Shown: positions 8,436-17,507, counted from the first letter of the stretch. The stretch: DNA of 40,348 nucleotides from an uncultured Acidobacteriia bacterium (GCA_903882645.1 CAIRXZ010000006.1:1-40348); one strand, 5' to 3'. Notes: generated by a model not told the origin, from the sequence alone. Numbers and translations are program-made.

Positions 8436-9266
8436 ATGAAATCTGTCTTTGTACGCGTGTTGTTGGGATCGCTGGTTTGGACGGCATTCGCTCAAGATCC
8501 CTCCTCGAGGGGCGTGAATTTCTACTCGGTGGACCGCGAAATCCAACTCGGCCAAGAGGCGGCGGCTGACCTGGAGCGCACGCTACCGGCCGTCCATGAG
8601 CCGAAGCTGGACGCCTACATCGCTCAACTTGGCTCGGAGCTGGCGAAGTATGTCGGCCCTCAGTTCGTCTACACGTTCGCCGTGTACGACGACCGTCGAC
8701 CGCTGGCGATGCAGCCGGTGGCGATGGCGATGCCGGCGGATGCCTTCGGCATGCAGCCAGGGGAGCCCGTGGCCATCGCGGGCGGCCGCGTCCTGGTTCC
8801 GCTGGGTCTTCTGGCCGGCGCCCCGAACGAGGCGGTGTTCGCGTTCCAGTTGGCGCATGCGATGGCGCACATTGCGGCGCGCCACTCCACCAGACGGGCG
8901 TCCCGCCAGCAGTTGGTAGACGTGACCACCGCGGGATTGGAGGCTCAGAAGGCCGGCGCCGTGGGGCAAATGGCGCCAGCTTTGCAAGCGGAATCCCTGT
9001 CCCTCACCCGCCGGTTCGAACTTCAGGCTGACGGCGAGGCGGCCCGCATCATGGCCGGGGCGGGCTACAACCCCGAAGCGGCGATTCAGTACCTGGAAGG
9101 ACAATCGCCGGCCGCGCAAGCAGCCGCCGTTCTCTCAGCGCATCCCACCACCAGCCAGAGAGTGGAGACGATCCGATCCGCGTTGGGGAATCTGCCGGCG
9201 CGCGCCTATTCGGGAGGCGCCGGCGGGTTCGCCGAAGCCAAGGCCCTGGCCGCGAGCGTTCGGTAG
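8436..9266 (+). CDS. Exported M48-like metallopeptidase homologue lacking the catalytic glutamate
   Basis: A 276-residue protein with a signal peptide (MKSVFVRVLLGSLVWTAFAQ) and the layout of BepA/Oma1-type M48 peptidases: an ELG-like DREIQLGQEAA segment, a strand rich in VLVPLGLL, then the zinc motif region and ExxAD. The motif reads HAMAH (His141, Ala142, His145) where HExxH is expected, so both His ligands remain but the catalytic Glu is Ala (codon GCG at 8859-8861). The third ligand Glu195 in ELQAD is kept. It may bind metal without cutting peptide bonds, acting as a chaperone-like protein. GGAGGA five bases before the ATG fixes the start. Confidence 0.78.
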   Translation: MKSVFVRVLLGSLVWTAFAQDPSSRGVNFYSVDREIQLGQEAAADLERTLPAVHEPKLDAYIAQLGSELAKYVGPQFVYTFAVYDDRRPLAMQPVAMAMPADAFGMQPGEPVAIAGGRVLVPLGLLAGAPNEAVFAFQLAHAMAHIAARHSTRRASRQQLVDVTTAGLEAQKAGAVGQMAPALQAESLSLTRRFELQADGEAARIMAGAGYNPEAAIQYLEGQSPAAQAAAVLSAHPTTSQRVETIRSALGNLPARAYSGGAGGFAEAKALAASVR

Positions 9267-9273
9267 ATAGTTC

Positions 9274-9318
9274 GTGGCGCGGACTCTCAGTCCGCCGCGT
9301 CCCGACTCATCGGGACGC
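9274..9318. repeat. Double-hairpin palindromic repeat, family B copy 2
   Basis: It shares GTGGCGCGGACTCTCAGTC with the copy at 1873-1952, followed by a 22-base hairpin at 9297-9318 (arms GCGTCCCGA and TCGGGACGC). A first small hairpin is formed by CGGACT and AGTCCG. The stem differs from copy 1 at two positions, and both stay paired (C-G to G-C; G-T to A-T). The DUF1015 gene ends inside this hairpin. Confidence 0.72.
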
Positions 9319-10575
9319 GCTCTGGAGCACATCCGGCAGGCGGTAAATCGTCAACCCGGAGAGCAGTTTAGGATAGAAGTCCGTGGATTTCTGCGGCATC
9401 ACGCCGCCCGCGAACGAGATATCGGCAACCTGACGGACCGAAACCGGTTTCAAGAGGAAAGCGATCTGCGCGGCGCCGCGGCGGGCTTCCGCGACGGCCG
9501 CGTCGAGGCCGCGCGCGTAGCGCAGGTGCTTCTCGTCGCGCACGGCATCCTCGCCGATGCCCAGCGCTTTCCCGAGCAGGCGGTCATGCAGGACGCGGAC
9601 GTCCAAGTCGCCGGACGCGCCGCGCCGCTCGAGTAAGAAGAGGCGCTCGCCGATGGCGGCGCCGATCACGGAGGGTTCGGCGGAGGAGGTGGCCGGGCTG
9701 TCCCAGGCGTGCCGCAAGCGGTCGAGCGAATCGATCTCTTCGATCCTGAAATCGTCCGCGGCGCGGCGCAGGAATTCGTCCGGGAGACTTTCGGGCGGGA
9801 GGCCGCTCACGAGCCGGTGCGTGGCCAGGATCTTCAGCCCTGGCGAGTGCATGTTGACGAACGTCATCATGACCCGGTCGGCGCCGGCCAGGCCGGGGTT
9901 CTCGTCGCGGAACGCCAGCGCGGTTTCGTAGCGGTGGTGGCCATCGGCGATGAGAAGCCTCTTATCGGCCATGAGCCGCTCGACGGGGGCGGCATCGGCG
10001 ATCTTCCAGACCCGGTGGATGGCGCCGTACTCGTCCTCGACCTCGGCCAGCGGCGCGGAGGCGGCCGCCTCATCGAGCAGGGCATCCACGGCTCCGGCCG
10101 GGTCGGGGTACAGCAGGAAGAGCTGGCCGAAGTGCGCGTGGGTGTGGCGCAGCAACTTGAGGCGGTCTTTCTTGGGACCGGAGAGGGTCTGCTCATGGCG
10201 GAAGACCACGCTGGCGGAATAGTCCTCGACGGCGCCCAGGGCGATGAACCCCTTGCGGACCAGGCGTTCCCCGGTGTCCGGAACGGTGAACTCCTGGAAG
10301 TACGGAAACACGCCGGGCCGGGCGTCGCGCGCCAGGATGCCGGCCGAGATCCAGCCGTTCAGATACTGCGCGGCGCGAGTGTAGACGTTATCGGAGGCGG
10401 AGTCCGAAGGCAGGCGCTCGCCGAGGATCACACGCACCAGGTTGTGCGGGCTGAGCGAAAGATAACGGTCGCGCATGGAAAGGGAGATCTTGTCGTATGG
10501 CTGCGTGACGAGATTCCCCAGCGGGCCGGCGGCCGCGGAATACCGATATGGTTGGAACGGATAGATTCTGGCCAA
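9307..10575 (-). CDS. DUF1015 (COG4198) family protein
   Basis: A 422-residue cytoplasmic protein of the DUF1015 family, whose biochemical role is unknown. Landmarks are the N-terminal PFQPYRYS...VTQPYDKIS, the central LLIADGHHRYETALAFRDE (the most conserved segment of the family) and VMMTFVNMHSPGLKILATHRLV. The start is a TTG at 10575 without a clear ribosome site. The last three codons and the TGA stop lie inside the palindromic repeat at 9274-9318, so the natural C-terminus may have been replaced. It stands between convergent and co-oriented genes with no evident partners. Confidence 0.85.
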   Translation of the reverse strand: MARIYPFQPYRYSAAAGPLGNLVTQPYDKISLSMRDRYLSLSPHNLVRVILGERLPSDSASDNVYTRAAQYLNGWISAGILARDARPGVFPYFQEFTVPDTGERLVRKGFIALGAVEDYSASVVFRHEQTLSGPKKDRLKLLRHTHAHFGQLFLLYPDPAGAVDALLDEAAASAPLAEVEDEYGAIHRVWKIADAAPVERLMADKRLLIADGHHRYETALAFRDENPGLAGADRVMMTFVNMHSPGLKILATHRLVSGLPPESLPDEFLRRAADDFRIEEIDSLDRLRHAWDSPATSSAEPSVIGAAIGERLFLLERRGASGDLDVRVLHDRLLGKALGIGEDAVRDEKHLRYARGLDAAVAEARRGAAQIAFLLKPVSVRQVADISFAGGVMPQKSTDFYPKLLSGLTIYRLPDVLQSASR

Positions 10576-10618
10576 TAATCAAGATAGCAAAATAGCGTGG
10601 GGAGCAGCGGCGGAAAAA

Positions 10619-10638
10619 GGGCCGGGCATGCCCGGCCC
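10619..10638. repeat. 20-bp perfect palindrome, GGGCATGCCC-centred family, copy 2
   Basis: GGGCCGGGCATGCCCGGCCC is a full palindrome, related to 126-145 with one compensated base pair. It lies just beyond the stop of the TolC-family gene and could work as its 3' hairpin. On the minus strand it is followed by CTTTTTCC, so it may double as an intrinsic terminator. Confidence 0.55.
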
Positions 10639-10660
10639 CTACTCGGCAGGCGAGAGGCCA

Positions 10661-12667
10661 CTACCTCTGAACGGGGACCGCGACGGGAGCGGCGGCGGCG
10701 CTGGGGATGGCCGGGATGACATCCGGCTCGCGGCCGACGACGCCCTTCCTGGCATCGTCGATGCTGACGTTGTAGTCGTCCAGGACGCGGCCCAGGGCGT
10801 TATCCAGGTTGAGCCGTGCCTTGATGTAGTTGCTGAGGGCGGCGGACTCGCTCAGTTCGCGCGCCACGGTGGTCTGTTGCACCACCACCACGTCCAGGAT
10901 GGTCGCGGTGCCCAGCTCGTACTTGCGCCGGGTAGCCCGCTCGGTTTCTTCCTGGAGCCTGCGCGCCTCGACCGCGTTCTCCCACGCCGCGCGGGCCAGC
11001 GTCAGGGAGGTGCGGTTGTTGATCACGTTGATTTTGGTGTTGTTCTGAAGCTGCTTGTCCTGGATCTGGGATTGCCGGAACTGAAGCTCCTGCGTGATCA
11101 GGTCCGCCTGCGCGGAGCGGTTGCGAATCGGGACGGTGAAGGTGAAGCCGGCGCTGTAGTTTGGGAAGTTCCGCGAGAAGATCTGGTCAAGCACGGTACC
11201 GAAGCCGCCTAGAAAGAACTGGTTCACCCTTGTGGGATCGTGAGTACCGATGGAGTTGACCTGGCCGGCCTGGCCGCCGTTGGACGCGGCCACGCTGACC
11301 GACAGCGTCGGCAGCAGCGCGTCCTTCACGCCGAGCATGCTGATGCGCGTGTCCTCCATGCCGATGCGGCTCTGTTCCAGGTCGGGGCGATTGGCAAAGG
11401 CGTCGGCGATCAAATCCTGGATGGGCCGGACGGCCTCCTGCGCGGGCACGTCGAAATGGTCGGTGGGCACGATGCGAGCGGTGGCGATGGTCAGGTCGTC
11501 GATGCCGCTCCGGGTCAGCACGCCCTTGAGGATCATCTCCTGTTGGAGCACCACCGACTGGGCGTTCACGACGTCCTGCTGCGCGCCCTTCATCTCGGCC
11601 TCGGCCTGGATGATATCGATGGGGGCGATGGCGCCCAGCTCCGCGCGGCGCTTGTTGTCCTGGTAGAGGCTGGTATTCAGGTCCAAAGCCTGCTGGCGGA
11701 TTCTGAGGGCGTCATAATCGGTCACCAGGTCCCAGTAGAGGCTAACCACGTTGGCCACGGTGGCGATGGTCTGCTGCTTGAAGGTAAGGTCGGAAATGCG
11801 GACCTGGTTCTTGGCGACGCGGATCACACGGTTGTTGATGGAGGGCCGGAACCCCTTCAGCAGGTTCTGAGTGAGGCTGATCGACAGGCTGGCGTTGCTG
11901 CTCGGATTGAAATCGTTGGTAGGAGAGTTCTGCCAAAGGCCGGCGGTGCCGCTCATGGCCACCTGGGCGGTGGTGCCGGTCAGGAACGATTGCGATGCCC
12001 CGTAGTACCAGCTCTTATACGAACTGACCACGTAGTTGGTGCCGGTCACGAAAGAGCTGGTCTGCGGTGCGGTCTGGTGCGCCGCGGTCACTCCGGTCTG
12101 GAAAACCGGGTCGAGATTGGGAATCGACGATCCGGCCAACTGGACGTTCAATCCACTGAGAACGCCCTGCTGCGTCCCGCTGGAGCTGCTGGTCGCTCCC
12201 GCGCCAAGAGCGGAGGCCCCGGCGAGCACGCCGGAAGCCGAAGAGGGTCCGGACGAGACGCTGTTGGACACGTTGGTGAGCAACTGGCCGGCGCTGGCGC
12301 GGAGCAGGTTGGACTGCGCCTGCGGCAGGTTGAACCGGGCGTTTTCGATATCGAGGTTGTTTTCCAAGGCCAGCGCGATGGCGTCGCGCAAGGAAAGATA
12401 GATGGTTCCCGCACGCATCAGCCTGCCCAAGCGGGGGGAATCGGCCCAACCGACCTGCTGGACGGGGCGCGGCAAATAACTCCGCGAAAACCATGAAAGG
12501 AAGGGGCGATCATAGCCGTGGATGTCGGGCGACTGAGTGCTCACGGGGCCCCCGGCGGTCAATGGGACCCGGGGCATCTGGGCGCTCCACCGCGCCTCTT
12601 GCGCGAACCCAGGGAAGGCCATCAGAAAGCACAGCGCAATGGCTGCAAAGGACTTGGCGGTAGACAT
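10661..12667 (-). CDS. TolC-family outer-membrane channel protein
   Basis: A 668-residue outer-membrane efflux protein of the TolC/OEP family, which gives efflux pumps or type I secretion an exit duct. The ATG at 12667 opens a signal peptide (MSTAKSFAAIALCFLMAFPGFAQ). Two OEP repeats are visible: LRDAIALALENNLDIENAR near residue 105, and later SLSISLTQNLLKGF, LEQSRIGMEDTRISMLGVKDALLPTLSV and KYELGTATILDVVVVQQTTVAREL. A low-complexity Ser/Ala/Gly insert (about 145-185) enlarges it beyond the usual 420-500 residues. The C-terminus is Ala/Pro/Val-rich. No pump genes are adjacent. Confidence 0.9.
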   Translation of the reverse strand: MSTAKSFAAIALCFLMAFPGFAQEARWSAQMPRVPLTAGGPVSTQSPDIHGYDRPFLSWFSRSYLPRPVQQVGWADSPRLGRLMRAGTIYLSLRDAIALALENNLDIENARFNLPQAQSNLLRASAGQLLTNVSNSVSSGPSSASGVLAGASALGAGATSSSSGTQQGVLSGLNVQLAGSSIPNLDPVFQTGVTAAHQTAPQTSSFVTGTNYVVSSYKSWYYGASQSFLTGTTAQVAMSGTAGLWQNSPTNDFNPSSNASLSISLTQNLLKGFRPSINNRVIRVAKNQVRISDLTFKQQTIATVANVVSLYWDLVTDYDALRIRQQALDLNTSLYQDNKRRAELGAIAPIDIIQAEAEMKGAQQDVVNAQSVVLQQEMILKGVLTRSGIDDLTIATARIVPTDHFDVPAQEAVRPIQDLIADAFANRPDLEQSRIGMEDTRISMLGVKDALLPTLSVSVAASNGGQAGQVNSIGTHDPTRVNQFFLGGFGTVLDQIFSRNFPNYSAGFTFTVPIRNRSAQADLITQELQFRQSQIQDKQLQNNTKINVINNRTSLTLARAAWENAVEARRLQEETERATRRKYELGTATILDVVVVQQTTVARELSESAALSNYIKARLNLDNALGRVLDDYNVSIDDARKGVVGREPDVIPAIPSAAAAPVAVPVQR

Positions 12668-12909
12668 AAGCGGATAGAACCTCAAAAACCTATTATGACC
12701 GCACGGCAATAGCCAACGCACGCGCGGGCGCAACCTCTTCCTCCCGATATACGTGGAAAGCGGCGCGGGAGTTCGGGAATTGTCGAGAGTGTCCGGTTTT
12801 GGGACGCGCCGGGCGCCAATTCGGCATCAACAAAGGATGACGTTTGCGGCGGCCTGGTTTTAGCTTCCGCCATGGAAACCGCGCCGGCGATAGAGTAGTC
12901 CATAGGGAT

Positions 12910-13689
12910 ATGCGCGCGAGCCTGGTTGCAATCCTGGTTCTGGCGTTCACCGCCTGGGCGGCGAACGTCAGGCTTTACCTGAACGACGGAGGCTATCAAC
13001 TGGTCCGGGAATACCAAGTCCAGGCGGACCGGGTGCGCTTCTACAGCGTGGAGCGAAGCGAGTGGGAGGAGGTCCCGCTGGACCTGGTGGATCTGAAGCG
13101 CACCGAAGCGGAGGCCGCCAGCCGGAAGGCCGAATCGGAGAAAACGGCGCAGGCCCTCCGCGCCGAAGACAAGGTCGAGAGCGATCTCAGGAACGAGGCG
13201 TCGAGCATCCCGCAGGCGCCGGGAGTCTACTGGATCGAGGGCGGCAAGACCAAGGTTCTCAAGCAGGCCGAGACGACCCTCCGCACCGACAAAGCCCGGT
13301 CGATCCTGCAACGCATCTCGCCGCTTCCGACGACGTCGGGCAAGGGCACGGTCGAGATTGACGGCGCGCACTCGGCCAGCGTTTTCACCGACCAGGCGCC
13401 GGAGTTCTACATCCAGCTTTCCGAGACCGAACGTTTCGGATTCGCACGCCTGACCCCCAAGGGCACAGCGCGGATCGCCAGTTTTCTGGCGTTCGCGCCG
13501 GTCACCAAAGACGTGGAGCAGACCCCCGACATGATTCCCACGCTTCAGCTCCAGCTCGACGACGGCCTGTACAAGATCTGGCCCAAGGATCCCCTGGCCC
13601 CCGGCGAGTACGCGGTGGTGCAGTACAGCGGGAACAAAGTGGACATTCAGGTTTGGGATTTTGCAGTGAAACAAGGGCTTCGCCCTTGA
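12910..13689 (+). CDS. Exported protein of unknown function
   Basis: A 259-residue protein with a signal peptide (MRASLVAILVLAFTAWAANV) followed by a short strand-rich segment (RLYLNDGGYQLVREYQVQADRVRFYSVERSEWEEVP), a charged helical stretch rich in Glu/Ala/Lys (about 60-95) and a beta-rich domain to the end. I do not recognise the family. The first 50 residues resemble the exported SH3-like 'YLKDGxxxxV' modules seen in acidobacterial proteins. The last residues, QGLRP and stop, come from a palindromic repeat (13672-13790) found also at the end of the LysR gene, so the genuine C-terminus may be altered. Confidence 0.75.
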   Translation: MRASLVAILVLAFTAWAANVRLYLNDGGYQLVREYQVQADRVRFYSVERSEWEEVPLDLVDLKRTEAEAASRKAESEKTAQALRAEDKVESDLRNEASSIPQAPGVYWIEGGKTKVLKQAETTLRTDKARSILQRISPLPTTSGKGTVEIDGAHSASVFTDQAPEFYIQLSETERFGFARLTPKGTARIASFLAFAPVTKDVEQTPDMIPTLQLQLDDGLYKIWPKDPLAPGEYAVVQYSGNKVDIQVWDFAVKQGLRP

Positions 13690-13790
13690 AGTCCCTTCGG
13701 GACATGGGAGTCGGGAGTCAGGAGCCAGGAGTCCACTATGCCGCCGCGATTCTGTCTTCCGACTCCCGACTCCTGTCTTCCGGCTCCTAA
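13672..13790. repeat. Family C palindromic repeat, copy 1, between convergent gene ends
   Basis: It opens with CAAGGGCTTCGCCCTTG (7-bp stem) and a second small hairpin GTCCC...GGGAC. Then come GGAGTCGGGAGTC (13707-13719) and its inverted copy (13761-13773). The start supplies the last codons of the plus gene ending at 13689, and the other end touches the mqnC stop codon at 13787. A copy at 23882-23930 has ATCCC...GGGAT in the second hairpin, a paired change. Confidence 0.75.
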
Positions 13791-14818
13791 CTCAAAAAGT
13801 ACGTCCGGTATAACGTATCCCGCTGGCGGGGGGTGAAGCCGGCGTCGCGGATCATGCGGCGGAGCTCTTCCTCGGTGGCGCAGTTATGCGCGCCGGCGGC
13901 GGCAACCACGTTCTCCTCGATCATGATGCTGCCCACGTCGTTGGCGCCGAAACGCAGGCCCAACTGGCACGTCTTCAGGCCCTGGGTCACCCAGGACGCC
14001 TGCACATTCTCGAAGTTGGAGAGGTAGATGCGCGAGATCGCCAGCGTTTGCAGGTATTCCACGGCCGTGGCTTCTTCCTTCACGAAGCGCCCGAGCGAGG
14101 TATTCTCGTGCTGAAAGGTCCACGGGATGAAGGCCGTGAAACCGCCGGTTTCCTCCTGAAGGTTACGCACCAGCTCGAGGTGATTCATGCGCTGTTCGAT
14201 GGTTTCGCCGCAGCCGAACATCATGGTGGCGGTGGTGCGCATGCCCAACTGGTGGGCCGTGCGGTGTACGTCCACCCAATCCCGGGTGGAGCACTTCAGA
14301 CGGCTGATGCGATGGCGCACGGCGTCGTCGAGGATCTCGGCGCCGCCGCCGGGGATGGAGTCGAGCCCGGCGTCCATCAGGCGCCGGATGGTGTCCCGCA
14401 GGCTCACGCCGCCGACCTCGGCGATGTTGGCGACCTCGGGCGCGGACAGGCAGTGGAGGTGGATCGGGAAGCGCTGTTTGATGGCGCGAAACAGGTCCTC
14501 GTACCACTCGATCTTCAGATCGGGGTGCAGTCCGCCCTGCATCAACACGCCCGTGCCGCCAAGATCGATGGTCTCCCGGATTTTCTCGAAGACGGCCTCG
14601 CGCGGGAGGATGTAGCCCTCCGCGTCGCCCATGGGGCGATAGAAGGCGCAGAAGGTGCAGTACTCGGTGCAGAAGTTGGTGTAGTTGATGTTGCGGTCGA
14701 TGATGTAGGAGACGATGCCCTCCGGATGCCAGCGGCGGCGCACGGAATCGGCCTCCATGCCGATGCCGATGAGGTCGTCGGAGCGGAACAAGTCAAGGGC
14801 TTCTGCGCGAGCGATCAT
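13787..14818 (-). CDS. mqnC: Cyclic dehypoxanthinyl futalosine synthase MqnC (radical SAM)
   Basis: A 343-residue radical SAM enzyme that cyclises dehypoxanthine futalosine in the futalosine route to menaquinone. The [4Fe-4S] motif C-x3-C-x2-C is at Cys50, Cys54 and Cys57 (CTEYCTFC), preceded by SYIIDRNINYTNFC, which is characteristic of MqnC. Further landmarks are GGTGVLMQGGLHPDL, the HCLSAPEV segment, GLDSIPGGGAEIL and TTATMMFGCGET. The start ATG at 14818 has only a weak ribosome site; the frame is open upstream but crosses an inverted repeat. No other mqn gene is in the window. Confidence 0.95.
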   Translation of the reverse strand: MIARAEALDLFRSDDLIGIGMEADSVRRRWHPEGIVSYIIDRNINYTNFCTEYCTFCAFYRPMGDAEGYILPREAVFEKIRETIDLGGTGVLMQGGLHPDLKIEWYEDLFRAIKQRFPIHLHCLSAPEVANIAEVGGVSLRDTIRRLMDAGLDSIPGGGAEILDDAVRHRISRLKCSTRDWVDVHRTAHQLGMRTTATMMFGCGETIEQRMNHLELVRNLQEETGGFTAFIPWTFQHENTSLGRFVKEEATAVEYLQTLAISRIYLSNFENVQASWVTQGLKTCQLGLRFGANDVGSIMIEENVVAAAGAHNCATEEELRRMIRDAGFTPRQRDTLYRTYFLS

Positions 14819-14829
14819 GGACCAAGCTG

Positions 14830-14880
14830 TCAGCCATCGGCTTTCAGCTAAACCAGGTTTGGCTGACGGGTAATGGCTGA
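14830..14880. repeat. Inverted repeat between mqnC and the cupin gene
   Basis: TCAGCCAT (14830-14837) pairs with ATGGCTGA (14873-14880), and inside CAGCTAAACC (14845-14854) pairs, with one wobble, with GGTTTGGCTG (14856-14865). The whole can form a long interrupted hairpin directly upstream of mqnC. It may be another dispersed repeat type; no second copy was found in the window. Confidence 0.5.
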
Positions 14881-14942
14881 TGGCTGTCTTTAGTATAAAG
14901 ATAGCAGGGGGCGGGGCGAAGCCGCCCGCCGGGAAGGAGACC

Positions 14943-15269
14943 ATGGTGGAAAACTACACGCTCTATGCCGATCTGGAAGCGGAGGCGCAGATCCCCGAAA
15001 ACGGCATTCTCAGCCGCACGCTGCACAACGACGACAGCCTGAAGGTGGTGATCTTCGGCTTCGCGCCGGGCCAGGAACTATCCGCCCACACGGCGCCGAT
15101 GGCGGCCACGTTGTATATCGTACGCGGAGAGGCGCAGCTCACTTTGGGCGAGGAGGTACGGGAAGTAAAGGCGGGGTGTTACGTCCACATGACGCCCAAG
15201 CTGCAGCACGGAATCCTGGCGCGAACGCCGGTGGTGATGCTGCTCGAGATGCACAAACAGGCGCGGTAG
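14943..15269 (+). CDS. Small cupin-domain protein
   Basis: A 108-residue single-domain cupin. The double-stranded beta-helix is visible in LKVVIFGFAPGQELSAHTAPMAATLYIVRGEAQLTLGEEVREVKAGCYVHMTPKLQHGI. Likely metal ligands are His49 and His89; the usual second His and Glu of the first cupin motif are not evident, so binding may be incomplete. AAGGAG three bases before the ATG supports the start. Small cupins of this kind are sensors or isomerase-like enzymes of many pathways; none is suggested by the neighbours, mqnC (divergent) and a hypothetical gene (convergent). Confidence 0.82.
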   Translation: MVENYTLYADLEAEAQIPENGILSRTLHNDDSLKVVIFGFAPGQELSAHTAPMAATLYIVRGEAQLTLGEEVREVKAGCYVHMTPKLQHGILARTPVVMLLEMHKQAR

Positions 15270-15292
15270 AGCGGGGAGTGCCGAACCCGGGG

Positions 15293-15682
15293 CTATACGC
15301 CGACGCCGGCAAGCGCCGGTTGCATGGTCTGGGCGAACACATAGAAGCCGAACAGCGGCCTCGGCTCGCCCTTGCCCCAGCGGTTCGCCTGCCACCGCAC
15401 GCGCAGGTACTGGACGTCCGGATGCCCGGCGAGGTCGAGTACTATCTGGTAGACGCCGCAGTAGAACTTCTGGGGGAACGATGCCAACGGCCTGGCGCCC
15501 CAGTTGGCGCCGTCGGCCGAACCCCAAATCGATACGTCGATGCTTTCCTGTTCGACGATCCGGGTGATTCCCAAGGTGACGATCAGCGTTTCACCCGCGC
15601 GATCGCCGAGGCTGAAATCGGGCCCGGCGCCAGCTTCGCGGATGGTGGTCTCCGACAGTAAGAACTCGGGCAGCATGGGCAT
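15293..15682 (-). CDS. Hypothetical protein, predicted all-beta
   Basis: A 129-residue protein without signal peptide or membrane segment. It alternates hydrophobic residues strongly and contains LIVTLGITRIVEQESIDVSIWGSADGANWG and VQYLRVRWQANRWG, which suggest a beta-sandwich like carbohydrate-binding or discoidin-like modules. I do not recognise a named family. GGGAGG four bases before the ATG and regular codon use support a real gene. It converges on the cupin gene, 23 bases apart. Confidence 0.62.
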   Translation of the reverse strand: MPMLPEFLLSETTIREAGAGPDFSLGDRAGETLIVTLGITRIVEQESIDVSIWGSADGANWGARPLASFPQKFYCGVYQIVLDLAGHPDVQYLRVRWQANRWGKGEPRPLFGFYVFAQTMQPALAGVGV

Positions 15683-15932
15683 GTTTCCTCCCGCACCGCA
15701 GGCCTGCCTGGCGCTGGGCGCGCCGAGTTTACGGGCTAGACTCAGGGTCGCACATTTCCCGGAGAAACGGAAGCGGGATTCCTAGCCCCCACAGCCGGGC
15801 TGTGCGTAACGCAACCGAGCGCGCGAAGCTCGCGGCGCGGGCGGCCATCGTTCGCCTTGGCTCAACGGATGGTTCACGTATTCCGCATTGACGGGATCGT
15901 GTCGGGCGGTTAGCTTCAGGAGTGGAGTTGCT

Positions 15933-17366
15933 ATGACCGATCGACGATTCGATGAGCGGCGGAGAGCCAGCCGGCGGGAATTCGTCGCGCTGGCGGGCGG
16001 AGCGGCGGCGGCGGGGTGGTTGCCAAGAGTGGCGCAAGCGGTGGGTTGGGACGATGCGCGGGCGATCCTGGACCGCATCAAGGCGCCCGCGTTCCGGAAC
16101 CGGGAGTTCAGCGTCACCCGCTACGGCGCCGCAGCCGACGGCAAGACGGACTGCTCGAACGCCATAGCCCGCGCCATCGGCGAATGCAGCCAGGCGGGCG
16201 GGGGTCTGGTGACCTTCCCGGAGGGTGTCTGGCTCACCGGGCCGATTCACCTGAAGAGCAACGTCAACTTGCGCGTGCCCAAGGGCGCCACGGTCAAGTT
16301 CATCCCCGATCCGAAGCTCTACCTGCCGGTCGTGCGCACGCGGTGGGAAGGGACCGAGGTGTTGAACTACTCGCCCCTGGTTCACTCCGACGGCCAGGAG
16401 AACCTGGCGATCACCGGCGGGGGGACGCTGGACGGGAGCGCCGATTGCGAGCACTGGTGGCCGTGGAGCGGAACGGCGGCCTGCCGCCCGAAGCCGGGGG
16501 ATCCCAACGCGAGGGCGGCGCGCAAGACGCTGACCGATATGGGCGCCCAGGACGTTCCCGTGGAGAAGCGAGTGTTCGGCGAGGGGTTCTACCTGCGGCC
16601 ATCGTTCGTGCAACCCTCCCGCTCGAAGAACATTTTGATCGAAGACGTCACGATCGTCAACTCGCCCATGTGGGCGATCACGCCCTTGTACTGCGCGAAC
16701 GTCACGATCCGCCGGGTCAAGGTAGTGGGGCACGGCCCCAACACGGACGGGTGCGATCCGGACTCCTGTTCCGACGTGCTCATCGAAGACTGCTCGTTCG
16801 ACACCGGCGACGATTGCATCGCCATCAAGTCGGGCCGCAACCGCGATGGGCGCCGGGTGGCGATCCCCACCCAGAACGCGATCATCCGGCGGTGCCAGAT
16901 GAAGGACGGCCACGGCGGAATCACGATCGGCAGCGAAGTGTCCGGCGGCGTGCGCAACGTGTTCGTCGAGAACTGCCGGCTGGACAGCCCCAACCTCGAC
17001 CAGGCGCTGCGCTTCAAGACCAACGCCATGCGCGGCGGGACCATCGAGAACATCTACTTCCGCGATATCGCCGTCGGGCAGGTCTCGAACGCGGTGGTTC
17101 AGATCGATTGTCTGTACGAGGAAGGAGCGAACGGACCCGAGAAGCCGGTAGTCCGCAATATCGACATCCGGAACGTGACCTGCAAGAAGAGCCGGTATGC
17201 GTTGCAATTGCGGGGGCTCGATTCGTCGCCGATCCGCGATATCCGGCTGGCGGACTGCGACTTCGAAAACGCCGCCGAGCCCAGCGTTGTGGAAAACGTG
17301 ATCGGGCTTCAGTGCGCGAACGTGAAGATCAACGGGAAAGCGTTCGAGCCCAACGCGGCGCAGTAA
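15933..17366 (+). CDS. Exported polygalacturonase-like glycoside hydrolase, family GH28
   Basis: A 477-residue right-handed beta-helix enzyme that hydrolyses pectic galacturonan. The N-terminus has a twin-arginine-type signal (RRASRREFVALAGG, residues about 10-23). GH28 hallmarks are NTDGCDPD from residue 270, DTGDDC from 290 (Asp293/Asp294 as catalytic acids), GHGGITIGSE from 326 and the LRFKTN box, where the family usually has RIK. Two GGAG-like ribosome sites precede the ATG; a possible promoter (TTGACG at 15888, TAGCTT at 15911, 17-base gap) lies just upstream. The tagaturonate epimerase gene 700 bases downstream fits galacturonate catabolism. Confidence 0.92.
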   Translation: MTDRRFDERRRASRREFVALAGGAAAAGWLPRVAQAVGWDDARAILDRIKAPAFRNREFSVTRYGAAADGKTDCSNAIARAIGECSQAGGGLVTFPEGVWLTGPIHLKSNVNLRVPKGATVKFIPDPKLYLPVVRTRWEGTEVLNYSPLVHSDGQENLAITGGGTLDGSADCEHWWPWSGTAACRPKPGDPNARAARKTLTDMGAQDVPVEKRVFGEGFYLRPSFVQPSRSKNILIEDVTIVNSPMWAITPLYCANVTIRRVKVVGHGPNTDGCDPDSCSDVLIEDCSFDTGDDCIAIKSGRNRDGRRVAIPTQNAIIRRCQMKDGHGGITIGSEVSGGVRNVFVENCRLDSPNLDQALRFKTNAMRGGTIENIYFRDIAVGQVSNAVVQIDCLYEEGANGPEKPVVRNIDIRNVTCKKSRYALQLRGLDSSPIRDIRLADCDFENAAEPSVVENVIGLQCANVKINGKAFEPNAAQ

Positions 17367-17484
17367 GGGACCACGCAAGAGTGACTTCTGACCACCGGAC
17401 TTTGCGGCTCCGCGCACAGGCGCCTCTTCCCGGGATCGCCCGCCGCTAAGCCCAAGCCGAGAACCGGCTTTGGGGACTGTCGGG

Positions 17485-17507
17485 TATACTGTGGAGAGGA
17501 GTCCACA
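17485..17507 (+). promoter_or_regulatory. -10 box and operator-like inverted repeat of the toxin-antitoxin pair
   Basis: TATACT (17485-17490) is a good -10. TGTGGA (17490-17495) and TCCACA (17502-17507) form an inverted repeat around GAGGAG, which is the ribosome site of the antitoxin ATG at 17508. An operator covering both -10 and ribosome site fits autoregulation by a ribbon-helix-helix antitoxin. No good -35 is seen. Confidence 0.5.
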
